From: Natrinema zhouii
Lineage (GTDB): Archaea > Halobacteriota > Halobacteria > Halobacteriales > Natrialbaceae
NCBI RefSeq assembly: GCF_013456555.2
Contig: NZ_CP059154.1
Coordinates: 1,116,001-1,180,000 of the forward strand
Length of the DNA: 64,000 nucleotides
Direction: 5' to 3'
Part shown: positions 17,037-25,189 of the stretch, one piece after another
How positions within the stretch are numbered: the stretch's first letter is position 1
How the letters are laid out: every line of letters starts with the position of its first letter
Program-made: the position numbers and the translations under genes
The notes under the pieces: generated by a model
Told to the model about the DNA's origin: nothing
Seen by the model: the letters and a program-made list of their open reading frames with translations, nothing else
Databases searched by the model: none

Positions 17037-17053
17037 TACTCAGAAAGTGAGTC
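17037..17053. promoter_or_regulatory. TACT-N8-GAGT operator, second copy
   Basis: TACTCAGAAAGTGAGTC matches the site at 16712 in 14 of 17 positions, with half-sites ACTCA and TGAGT five bases apart. It ends four bases before ATG 17058, and a TTAATTA box (17018-17024) lies about 35 bases before that start. The arrangement mirrors the SQD1-like promoter. Confidence 0.6.
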
Positions 17054-17057
17054 CCCT

Positions 17058-17186
17058 ATGAACACCGAGAGAGACGTGCCGGACGACGAGGAAGACCGGG
17101 ATCGAGACCACCTTTCGGCCGTCGACGACGGATGCGGCTGTACCGAGATCTGGGAACACCTCGCCGATCAACGATCGGACGAGTAA
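17058..17186 (+). CDS. 42-residue acidic small protein with a CGC-TEIWEHL core
   Basis: A small protein of 42 residues. The first half is highly charged; the second half has the core DDGCGCTEIWEHL (residues 23-35), with a C-x-C pair that could bind metal. Its own operator and TATA-like box sit directly upstream, which argues that it is real despite its size. I recall similar short proteins ending in GCTEIWEHLSE-type sequences in haloarchaea, but the function is not known to me. The gene is convergent with glmS, whose stop lies 10 bases downstream. Confidence 0.65.
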   Translation: MNTERDVPDDEEDRDRDHLSAVDDGCGCTEIWEHLADQRSDE

Positions 17187-17196
17187 CTAGTGGTAC

Positions 17197-19002
17197 TCAT
17201 TCGACGGTCACGCTCTTCGCCAGGTTCCGCGGTTTGTCGATAGATCGCCCCTGAAGGTCTGCGATGTGGTACGCGAACAGCTGGAAGTAGATGTTCGCGA
17301 CGAGCGGCGTCATGTGGCCGATCTCCGACACCTCAAGCGCCAGATCGAGCGAGTCCGTCTCGACGGTCCCGTCGGTAACCCCGATCGCCGGCGCCGCTCG
17401 CGTCTGTGCCTCCGTGACGTTGTTCAGCGTTTCTCCCGGACGTGCGCCCTCGGTCAACACCGATAGGACCGGCGTTTCGCCGGTGACCAGCGCCAGCGGT
17501 CCGTGTTTCAGTTCTCCCGCGGCGAATCCCTCGGCGTGATCGTACGCGATCTCTTTCAATTTCAGTGCCCCTTCGAGCGCGACTGGATAGCCGAACTGTC
17601 GGCCGACGAAGAAGAAGGCGTCCGCGTCGACGAACCGTTCGGCGCCCTCGAGGACGCGCGCTTCCTCGTCGAGTACTTGCTGGACCGCTCCCGGCAGCTC
17701 CCGGAGGTTCTCGAGCACCGCTCGAGCGTCGGTGGCCGCGAGCGTCCCCCGTTTGCGGCCGATTTCGACCGCTAACAGCGCGAGCGTCGTCACCTGCGAA
17801 GCGAACGTCTTGGTCGCCGCGACGCCGATCTCCGGACCAGCACGGATGAACAGCGAATCCTCGGTTTCGCGCGTCACCGAACTCCCGAGCGTGTTCGTCA
17901 CCGCGAGAGTTCGAGCGCCCGCTCCGCCGGCGCGACGAATCGCACCGAGCGTGTCCGCCGTCTCGCCGCTCTGCGTCACGGCGATGACGAGCGTTCGCCA
18001 GGGATCTCGGCCGCCGTCGAAGGTGTACTCGCTCGCGATTTCCACGGTCGTCCGAACGTCGGCGAACTGCTCGAGCAACCGCGCCGCGTACAGGCTCGCG
18101 TAGTAGGACGTCCCGCAGGCGACGAGCTGGATCTCCTCGAGCGACTCGAGATACCCCTGTGGGAACGAGACGTCGAGGTCGGCGTCGCCGCGTTCGATGT
18201 CAATCCGTCCCGAGAGCGTCTGCCGGAGCGCGACGGGCTGTTCGTGGATCTCCTTTCGCATGTAGTGTTCGTACCCGCCTTTTTCCGCCGCATCGGCGTC
18301 CCACTCGACGGTCTCGACGTCGTGATCGACGACGTCGCCGTCCCGATACACCGTTACGGTGCCCGCCTCGAGCGACGCGATATCGCCGTCCTCGAGGTAG
18401 GTCACGTCGCGAGTCCGATCGAGGAACGCCGTGACGTCGCTCGCGAGGAACGACGCGTCGTCGCCGTGGCCGACGACCAGCGGGCTCTCGTGGCGCGTCG
18501 CGACGATCCGATCGCTCCCTGCACGCACTGCAGCGATCGCGTAGCTCCCCTCTATCGCGTCGACGACGCGCTCGAGCCCGGAGAGCAGGTCGTGGCCGCT
18601 CTCGAGTTCCCGCTCCAGGAGGTGCGGGATGACTTCCGTGTCCGTGTCGCTCGAGAATTCGTGACCGGCGTCGGCCAACTCCGCCTTGATGGACTCGTAA
18701 TTCTCGACGATTCCGTTGTGGACCACCGCAACGTCACCGGCCTGTCCCGTGTGCGGATGTGCGTTCTCGTCGGTCGGCGGACCGTGCGTCGACCAACGGG
18801 TGTGACCGATCCCGCAGGTGGCACCCGGCACGTCGGGAACGTCCAGTTCGCTCACTTCGCCTGTGCGCTTCGCGATGGTGAGTTCCTGTTCCACGAGCGC
18901 GATTCCGGCGGAGTCGTAGCCGCGATAGTCGAGATTCTCGAGGCCGCTGTAGACGATCGGGCCGGCGGGTTCACCGCCGACGTACCCGACGATTCCACAC
19001 AT
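17197..19002 (-). CDS. glmS: Glutamine--fructose-6-phosphate aminotransferase
   Basis: Makes glucosamine-6-phosphate from fructose-6-phosphate and glutamine, the entry to UDP-GlcNAc. The 601-residue protein begins Met-Cys-Gly-Ile-Val-Gly, giving the N-terminal Cys nucleophile of the glutaminase domain, with GIGHTRWSTHG near residues 64-74. Two SIS domains follow, the first around CGTSYYASLYAARLLEQ, with a TQSGETADT phosphate loop. The C-terminus PRNLAKSVTVE is the standard GlmS end. It starts one base after the GlmU-like gene stops, so the two form an operon. Confidence 0.96.
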   Translation of the reverse strand: MCGIVGYVGGEPAGPIVYSGLENLDYRGYDSAGIALVEQELTIAKRTGEVSELDVPDVPGATCGIGHTRWSTHGPPTDENAHPHTGQAGDVAVVHNGIVENYESIKAELADAGHEFSSDTDTEVIPHLLERELESGHDLLSGLERVVDAIEGSYAIAAVRAGSDRIVATRHESPLVVGHGDDASFLASDVTAFLDRTRDVTYLEDGDIASLEAGTVTVYRDGDVVDHDVETVEWDADAAEKGGYEHYMRKEIHEQPVALRQTLSGRIDIERGDADLDVSFPQGYLESLEEIQLVACGTSYYASLYAARLLEQFADVRTTVEIASEYTFDGGRDPWRTLVIAVTQSGETADTLGAIRRAGGAGARTLAVTNTLGSSVTRETEDSLFIRAGPEIGVAATKTFASQVTTLALLAVEIGRKRGTLAATDARAVLENLRELPGAVQQVLDEEARVLEGAERFVDADAFFFVGRQFGYPVALEGALKLKEIAYDHAEGFAAGELKHGPLALVTGETPVLSVLTEGARPGETLNNVTEAQTRAAPAIGVTDGTVETDSLDLALEVSEIGHMTPLVANIYFQLFAYHIADLQGRSIDKPRNLAKSVTVE

Positions 19003-19003
19003 G

Positions 19004-20170
19004 TTATCCCCTCCTGACGATCGCGTCCGGTTCGATTCGGCCGCCGACGCTCACGCCGTGGTCGACGGTCGCGCCGTCGCCCACCACGGTCCCGGGCGCG
19101 ACGGTGACGCCGCTTCCGAGGATCGCATTGTCGCCGACGACGCCGCCCAGATCGACGTCGTTGTGGACCTCGCCGTCAACGACGACCGTCGTCGATCCGC
19201 CCGCGATCGTCGCGTTGGCACCGACCCTTCCGTTTTCGGCGATAATCGCGTCGCGAACGACGGCACCGGCTTCGATGACTGCATCCGAGAAGACGACCGC
19301 GTTCGAGAGAACGGCGTTCGCTTCGATCGTCACGTTGTCCCCGATCGCGGTCCCACCGCCGATAGTCGCGTTCCGGCCGAGCGTCACACCGGTCCCGATC
19401 GCAGTGTCGTCGGCGACGGCACCGTCGAGCGGTTCCGATTCGCGCTCGTCGACGTTGGCGATCACGGCGGCATTGATCTCGAGCAAGTCCCAGAGATGCG
19501 AGACGTCCTGCCAGAGGCCGCGATAACGGACGGTTCGAATCGGTCGGTCCGCGGCGATTCGTTCGAGCGTCGTCGTGATCGCCAGTTCGCCGCGCTCGGT
19601 CGGCGTCTCTCGAATCGCGTCGAAGATCGATTCGTCGAATCCGTACACGCCGGCATTGATCACTTCGGCGGTGACCGGTCCACCCGGCTTCTCGGTGATT
19701 CCGGTGACGCGACCGCCGTCCAACGAGACGACCCCGTAGTCGCTCGCGCGGTCGGTTCGCGTGACTGCCATCACCGGCCCAGCACCGCTCTCGATTTCGC
19801 TCCGGACTCGCTCGACGAGCGACGACTCGACGAGCCGATCGCCGTTCAGCACGAGGAACGACCCCGTAACCGCCGACTCGGCCTGTAAAATGGCGTGGGC
19901 GGTTCCGAGCTGATTCTCCTGGACGACGTACTCGATCTCGATCCCCCAATCGTCACCGTCGCCGAAGTAGTTCCTGATCCGCTCCTGTTGATAGCCGACG
20001 ACCAGCACGACCCGCTCGACGCCCGCGTCCGCGATCGCCGAGACGACGTAGTCGAGTATCGGGCGGTTCGAAACGGGAACCATTGGCTTCGGCCGCCGAT
20101 TGGTCAGCGGCTCGAGCCGCCGTCCCTCGCCGGCCGCGAGGACGACGGCTGACGCGTTCTCGTCTTTCAT
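19004..20170 (-). CDS. glmU: GlmU-like bifunctional sugar-1-phosphate nucleotidyltransferase/acetyltransferase
   Basis: A 388-residue two-domain enzyme. The N-terminal nucleotidyltransferase has the loop LAAGEGRRLEPLTNRRPKP (11-29), GTAHAILQAE and the metal-site NGDR. From about residue 245 to the end, hexapeptide repeats (for example VTLGRNATIGGG, AIGDNVTIEAN) form a left-handed beta-helix of the acyltransferase type. In archaea such proteins make UDP-GlcNAc from glucosamine-1-phosphate. It lies directly upstream of glmS in a two-gene operon. A TGTTTATC box about 40 bases before ATG 20170 is the likely promoter. The symbol is by analogy; a glucose-type specificity is possible. Confidence 0.85.
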   Translation of the reverse strand: MKDENASAVVLAAGEGRRLEPLTNRRPKPMVPVSNRPILDYVVSAIADAGVERVVLVVGYQQERIRNYFGDGDDWGIEIEYVVQENQLGTAHAILQAESAVTGSFLVLNGDRLVESSLVERVRSEIESGAGPVMAVTRTDRASDYGVVSLDGGRVTGITEKPGGPVTAEVINAGVYGFDESIFDAIRETPTERGELAITTTLERIAADRPIRTVRYRGLWQDVSHLWDLLEINAAVIANVDERESEPLDGAVADDTAIGTGVTLGRNATIGGGTAIGDNVTIEANAVLSNAVVFSDAVIEAGAVVRDAIIAENGRVGANATIAGGSTTVVVDGEVHNDVDLGGVVGDNAILGSGVTVAPGTVVGDGATVDHGVSVGGRIEPDAIVRRG

Positions 20171-20477
20171 ACCTCATCTGTGGAACCCGAACGCTTGAAT
20201 AGGTGCCGATAAACAGGATATTTGACCTAGAAACGACGCTCCGAAACAGCTCGAAAACGATTCCACCCATCTCTCAGTCAGCCTTTTCCATCCGATCGAA
20301 CGTCACAGTTCGGTGGGTCAATCGCCTGCTTCGCTCGCGCCGCGCTGCCGGCTCGAGTTCGAGCATCGCCGACCGGTGTGGCCACTGCTGGCCGAACCAT
20401 CAAGCGGGGAGACATCGATAGGTCCGGCTACGGAAATCGGAGTTCCGATCCACCGACGGGCTCACAGACACGAAACT
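20171..20477. other. Divergent intergenic region
   Basis: About 307 bases between the GlmU-like gene and the Tat-exported protein. Near its left side is the minus-strand box TGTTTATC (about 20208-20215). No clear promoter is seen for the + gene and no RNA or TACT-N8-GAGTA site. Confidence 0.4.
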
Positions 20478-22490
20478 ATGGTTGACAATTCGCCAAACGA
20501 AACCGCGTTCGATAGGTCTCGCCTCTCCCGTCGCGGCTACCTCGCTACCGCCGGCGTCCTCGGAGCCGGGTTGGCGGGCGGATACGTCGGTCTCGACCGG
20601 TTCCGAGATCAGCAGTCGACCGGTGGCGAGTCACCGCCCGGTGACCCACCGATGTCCGGCGAGGACTTCCTCTGGCTTAACAGCGGCCTCTGGGAGGACG
20701 AGGCGGTTCGGGAGAACCTGTTCGCGTTCGCGCGCCGCCACGACCTCGCGGTGATCCTCGTCGAAAGTAACTCGAGCGAGGACTCGCTCGAAGAGACCTT
20801 CAGACCAGCGTTGACTACCGCGAGCGAGTTCAATCTCGACGTCTGGCTCAATGTCGGGCTGCTGAACGACATCTCTGTGCCCGCGTTCGTGACCGACGAC
20901 GATGCCCGCGAAGAGTCCCTCCGACGGCTCCGGGAGGTGGTGTCGATGCACGGCGAACTGTTCGATACCGGTCGAGTCATCCTCTGGCAGGAAGCACCGG
21001 TCATGGGCCAGTGGGTCGAGGGTGGTGACTGGAACGAGGCGGCGGTCGACAACCTCGTCGAGTTCGGCCCCGAGATATTCGACGCCCAGAAGCGGGCCGT
21101 CGAAGCGGTGAACGACGCGCTCGAGGTCGGTCTCTTCGTCCACTTTCCGTACATCGTCGACTCGAAGCGACCCGAGGTGTTCGACTCGCTGGCGCAGGGC
21201 CTCCGGCGGCGAAACGTCATGCCCGACTTCAGTTTCGTCGACTTCTATCGGGGCTGGTACGAGAAGGACGTCGGACCGGAACCGACCAACGCAGCCGTCC
21301 GCAGCCTCATCTCGAACGCGCGGACTGCCCTCGGAGACCGCCCCGTCTTTTACCTCGGACAGAGCCACACCATCAACCCGAACCACACCCCGAGCAAGCA
21401 GGCCATGCGGATGAATCTGCGCGCCTCGATCGAGGCCGGGGCGGCTGGCCTCGGCTGGTACATTCGGAGCGGGTACGTGCCGACCGAGAGCGGGTTCGAT
21501 CCGTTCGTTCCGAACGTCAACGGCGCGGAGGTCGACGGCGACTCGATCAACACGCTGACGATTGCTCGTGACCGCTTCCTGTATCCGTCGATGGCGACGC
21601 TCGATGCCGGAGACGGGTTCGAGGCGGACGACGCATTCGATCTCTGGATGATCGGAAACGAATTCGGGTTCTACGACCATCGGTTGTCGCTACGAACGAC
21701 TGATGGAACGTGGGAGTATATTGGCGACTTCGGTGGCTACGCGGACGGCGACTACCCCGATGGGAGCGAGGCCACCCACTGGGCGACCGTCTTTCGTGCG
21801 CTGGATCGCGACCGGTTCCTCGAGGGAGACTCGCTCGAATGCCGCATCGAGACGGCCGACGAAAGTTCCAGCGCCGACCTGCGGTCGGCGTCCGTCATGC
21901 CCTGCGAGCCGGATTCCTACGTGAGCGAGCGGGAAGCCGCAGCGTTGGCTCGCGGGGACGCGCCGCTCGAGGAGTTCAGTCTCGGACGAACGACCGAGGG
22001 AACCGCGTTAGTTCCGAATGAACGGCGACGAGTCACGATCCCCGTTTCCGAGACGGACGGCTCGTCACTCGAGCGATTACGCCACCCCGATCACGTTCAG
22101 CTGATCGACCGACTCGCGTCGTTCGAGGAGCGGGAGGACGTTGATCCGTCTGCCCGCTTCGACCTCTGGGTGAGCGGCTCGGGACTGGCGGAGTCGTCCG
22201 CCGTCCCGTCGATTCTCGATCGAGACGGCACCGCGCGAACCCTGGCGGATGTCGGCTTCGTCGCGTCGACGGACTCGCTCGCTATCTGCTACGGGCTCGA
22301 GCGGGATCGGTTCCTCGGTGAGGCCGGGCTCGAGTTGGCGGACGACGGAAATGTGTCCGTCGAGACGGCCTACGCGATGCCGTACGCTGGAAGTGCTACG
22401 TTCCATACCCCGTCTTACGCGGCCGAGCTACTGGACGAGCAACCCGGCGAAGCGAAGATATTCTCCCTCGAGTACTCGATATCGGAGTGA
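20478..22490 (+). CDS. Tat-exported protein of unknown function, possible TIM-barrel glycosidase
   Basis: A 670-residue protein with a twin-arginine signal: SRRGYLATAGVLGAGLAGG at residues 17-35 with RR at 18-19, so it should be exported folded. The body has alternating strand/helix pattern with clustered aromatic and acidic residues (RVILWQEAPVMGQW, VGLFVHFPYIVDSKRP, FVDFYRGWYEKDVG, AAGLGWYIRSGY), reminiscent of a TIM-barrel carbohydrate-active enzyme. The last third repeats a beta-rich unit containing YGLERDRFLGE- or RALDRDRFLEGD-like phrases, perhaps carbohydrate-binding. I do not recognise the family. ATG 20478 is used; the frame is open to 20313 but the Tat motif fits this start. It lies within the glycan cluster. 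Confidence 0.75.
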   Translation: MVDNSPNETAFDRSRLSRRGYLATAGVLGAGLAGGYVGLDRFRDQQSTGGESPPGDPPMSGEDFLWLNSGLWEDEAVRENLFAFARRHDLAVILVESNSSEDSLEETFRPALTTASEFNLDVWLNVGLLNDISVPAFVTDDDAREESLRRLREVVSMHGELFDTGRVILWQEAPVMGQWVEGGDWNEAAVDNLVEFGPEIFDAQKRAVEAVNDALEVGLFVHFPYIVDSKRPEVFDSLAQGLRRRNVMPDFSFVDFYRGWYEKDVGPEPTNAAVRSLISNARTALGDRPVFYLGQSHTINPNHTPSKQAMRMNLRASIEAGAAGLGWYIRSGYVPTESGFDPFVPNVNGAEVDGDSINTLTIARDRFLYPSMATLDAGDGFEADDAFDLWMIGNEFGFYDHRLSLRTTDGTWEYIGDFGGYADGDYPDGSEATHWATVFRALDRDRFLEGDSLECRIETADESSSADLRSASVMPCEPDSYVSEREAAALARGDAPLEEFSLGRTTEGTALVPNERRRVTIPVSETDGSSLERLRHPDHVQLIDRLASFEEREDVDPSARFDLWVSGSGLAESSAVPSILDRDGTARTLADVGFVASTDSLAICYGLERDRFLGEAGLELADDGNVSVETAYAMPYAGSATFHTPSYAAELLDEQPGEAKIFSLEYSISE

Positions 22491-22538
22491 CCGAGTCGGA
22501 ACTCGAGTCGACCCGCAGTTTTGATGGAAAACACGGAT

Positions 22539-23078
22539 TTACTGTTGCTCGAGCGACGCCGACTCCTCGCTTCGCCCCACACCGACCCGTCGCTTGGCTG
22601 CCCAGACGAGTACCGCACACAGTCCGGAAACGAGCGCCGGCCAGCGATCGGTACTCAGGTAGAGCCCGCCCGCCGGCGGTCGATACTCGGTCAACGGCCA
22701 GAACGCGGCGTAGGAGTACCCCGTCGACGTCATGAGGCCCAGATCGAGGACGTGGTGTGATGCCGCGCCGATCGCGACGAGCACGATTGCGTCCCGGCGG
22801 TACTCGGGTGCGAGCAGAAGCGAGCCGAAGAGGGTCACGACGATCGTCCCGCCGAGAACGTGTAACGGTGCCCACGAGAAGGGGATGCCGAGCAGATAGC
22901 TGACGAACTCGTCCGGGAAGAAGAGGTCGATCTTCGTGAAGTCGGGCGAGAGCGCACCGACCATTACGAGCGTCACGTGTGCTCGCCGCACCCGTTCGTA
23001 CCGAATCGACAGGAGCGTCCCGATGACGTAGCCGGCGAGGACGTGGGTGAGGACATCAGGCACCGTGATCACCGCCAC
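22539..23078 (-). CDS. YdjM-like membrane-bound metal-dependent hydrolase family protein
   Basis: A 179-residue polytopic membrane protein of the LexA-regulated YdjM/DUF457 type. His residues recur at family-typical places: LTHVLAGYVIG near the N-terminus, APLHVLGG mid-protein and ASHHVLDLGL near residue 110. Four or five hydrophobic segments are visible. The start is a GTG at 23078, overlapping the preceding gene by 23 bases; a GTG at 23072 is also possible. The family function is poorly known (putative metal-dependent hydrolase). It is co-transcribed with the OB-fold-like membrane protein upstream. Confidence 0.75.
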   Translation of the reverse strand: MAVITVPDVLTHVLAGYVIGTLLSIRYERVRRAHVTLVMVGALSPDFTKIDLFFPDEFVSYLLGIPFSWAPLHVLGGTIVVTLFGSLLLAPEYRRDAIVLVAIGAASHHVLDLGLMTSTGYSYAAFWPLTEYRPPAGGLYLSTDRWPALVSGLCAVLVWAAKRRVGVGRSEESASLEQQ

Positions 23079-23619
23079 TCGTGTCTCCTCGAGTCCCAGG
23101 GATCACGTCTCGGAGCGAGAGCGGACCGTCCCGCCGGACGAACGCGAGTCGGTCGAGATCGAATCGCCAGTCGCGGACGAACCGACTGATAACCCAGAGT
23201 CCGCTGAGGAACGAGACGAGCAGCATGTACGCTGTCCCGGCCGTGTCGCCGACCGTCGTGCGGTCGACGACGAGAGTCGACTCGTTCTCGAGGGTTCCGA
23301 ACGCGCTCACGCGATCGCCCTGCTCGAGGGACACGTCCGAGTTCTGGAGTCCTTCTTCTGCGTTTACGAGGGTGAATCTGCCATAGCCGTTGGCGCGAGT
23401 CGCGATGACGACGGGGTCCGTATCGACGATTCGACCGCCGAGGACGACCTGCTCGCCCACGTAGGCCTCGCGGTTCGGTGTCACCTCGACTTCGTCCGGA
23501 TAGCCGCTCGTCATCAGGTCGGAGGGAACCGCACCCGCCCATAGCACGAGTACGGCCAGAACGGCGAGGAGGACGACGCCCGCGGCGACACGGCCGCGTT
23601 GGCCGAAAGGTTCCTGCAT
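23056..23619 (-). CDS. Membrane protein with an OB-fold-like external domain
   Basis: A 187-residue protein. One N-terminal membrane helix (about 12-32) is followed by an external beta-rich domain containing YVGEQVVLGGRIVDTDP and LEQGDRVSAFGTLENE, a pattern like tRNA_anti/OB-fold modules found in nucleic-acid or quinone-associated membrane proteins. A second helix lies near 130-148, with a basic C-terminal tail. I do not know a function. It forms a two-gene unit with the YdjM-like gene. Confidence 0.65.
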   Translation of the reverse strand: MQEPFGQRGRVAAGVVLLAVLAVLVLWAGAVPSDLMTSGYPDEVEVTPNREAYVGEQVVLGGRIVDTDPVVIATRANGYGRFTLVNAEEGLQNSDVSLEQGDRVSAFGTLENESTLVVDRTTVGDTAGTAYMLLVSFLSGLWVISRFVRDWRFDLDRLAFVRRDGPLSLRDVIPGTRGDTSGGDHGA

Positions 23620-23806
23620 GCCTCTCTAGGGTGGTCCCGGACTGCACGAATAGGTTTCGTGTTCGTGACGGTCACCGATCGGATTCAGTTGGTATGTTCA
23701 ATCGCGCGAAATCGACGGCTGGGACGAGGCGAGTCGACGAACTGAGCCGAGTACGGGTCCGCTCGAACCCAAAAACGTCTAACGTCCACCGCTCGTCTCA
23801 CATCCT

Positions 23807-25096
23807 ATGAACGTCTCCATCGTCGGCAGCGGCTACGTCGGCACTACGATCGCCGCCTGTCTCGCGGATATCGGCCACGACGTGGTCAACATCGAGATCG
23901 ACGAGTCCATCGTTGAGACGATAAACGCCGGCGAGGCCCCGATCCACGAGTCGGGCCTCGAGGAACGAATCGCCGACCACGCGGGCACGACCCTCCGCGC
24001 GACGACGGACTACGACGCGGTCCGCGACACGGACGTTACATTTCTCTGTCTGCCCACGCCCCAGTCCGAGGACGGCAGTCTCGATCTCGCGATCATGCAG
24101 GCCGGTGCGGAATCGCTCGGCCGCGCGCTCGCCGATAAGGACGACGAGCACCTCGTGGTCGTCAAGAGCACGGTCCTGCCCGGCACAACTGAAGACGTCG
24201 TCGGGCCGGTCCTCGAGGCCGAATCCGGAACGGAAATCGGCGACGGCCTCGAGCTCGCGATGAACCCCGAGTTCCTCCGGATGAGTACCGCGGTCGAGGA
24301 CTTCCTCGAGCCGGACAAGGTCGTCTTCGGGACTGCGAGCGAGGGGGCCGCTGCGACCCTCCGAGAGCTGTACGCGCCCGTCCTGGAGCGCGATGAGACG
24401 GACCTCGTCGAGACCGACGTCCGCGAGGCCGAGCTCATCAAGTACGCGAACAACGCCTTCCTCGCGTCGAAGGTCTCGCTGGTCAACGAACTCGGCAATA
24501 TCGCCAGGGAGTACGGCGCGGACGCCTACGAGGTGCTCGAGGCGGTCGGACTCGACGACCGAATCTCCGAGCGGTTCATGCGCTCGGGGCTCGGCTGGGG
24601 CGGCTCCTGTTTCCCCAAGGACGTCAACGCGCTGCGCGCCGGCGCTCGCGAGCAGGGGTACGACCCCGAACTGCTCGACGCGGTCGTCACGGTCAACGAT
24701 GCACAGCCGCGTCGACTCGTGGATCTGCTCGAGAATCACGTCGCTCTCGAGGGGGCTCGCATCGCGGTCCTCGGACTCTCGTTCAAGCCCGGGACCGACG
24801 ACGTGCGCAAGTCCCGCGCGCTGGACGTGATCGAGCACCTCCGGGATCGCGGCGCGGCTGTCGTCGCCTACGATCCGGTCGCGATCGAGAACGTTCGGCC
24901 CGACTACCCCGAGATCGAGTACGCCGATTCGGCCGACAGCGCGCTCGAGGGGGCCGACGGAGCCGTCGTCGCGACCGACTGGCCCGAGTTTGACGACCGC
25001 TCCTTCGAGGGAATGGCCCGCACCGTGGTTGTCGACGGACGGCGGATCGATATCGACACGGATGCGCTCGAGGTCTACGAGGGACTGACCTGGTAA
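23807..25096 (+). CDS. aglM: UDP-glucose 6-dehydrogenase (AglM)
   Basis: Oxidises UDP-glucose to UDP-glucuronate with two NAD+, supplying uronic acids for the surface glycan. The 429-residue protein has the NAD loop VGSGYVGTTIA (6-16), the helix AELIKYANNAFLASK (K212, N216) and the catalytic Cys268 in GLGWGGSCFPKD. The C-terminal UDP-binding domain has LGLSFKPGTDDVRKSRA. Length and motifs are those of the UDP-glucose/GDP-mannose dehydrogenase family and match Haloferax AglM. GDP-mannose specificity cannot be fully ruled out. It is followed 93 bases later by aglJ on the same strand. Confidence 0.93.
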   Translation: MNVSIVGSGYVGTTIAACLADIGHDVVNIEIDESIVETINAGEAPIHESGLEERIADHAGTTLRATTDYDAVRDTDVTFLCLPTPQSEDGSLDLAIMQAGAESLGRALADKDDEHLVVVKSTVLPGTTEDVVGPVLEAESGTEIGDGLELAMNPEFLRMSTAVEDFLEPDKVVFGTASEGAAATLRELYAPVLERDETDLVETDVREAELIKYANNAFLASKVSLVNELGNIAREYGADAYEVLEAVGLDDRISERFMRSGLGWGGSCFPKDVNALRAGAREQGYDPELLDAVVTVNDAQPRRLVDLLENHVALEGARIAVLGLSFKPGTDDVRKSRALDVIEHLRDRGAAVVAYDPVAIENVRPDYPEIEYADSADSALEGADGAVVATDWPEFDDRSFEGMARTVVVDGRRIDIDTDALEVYEGLTW

Positions 25097-25189
25097 CGAG
25101 TCGATAACCGCGGCATAGCGCGCATCTGAGGGAAACTCGGCAGTAATCAATCAGTAGCCTTTTGCAGTTCGGTGGGGGAGTACTGTCAA

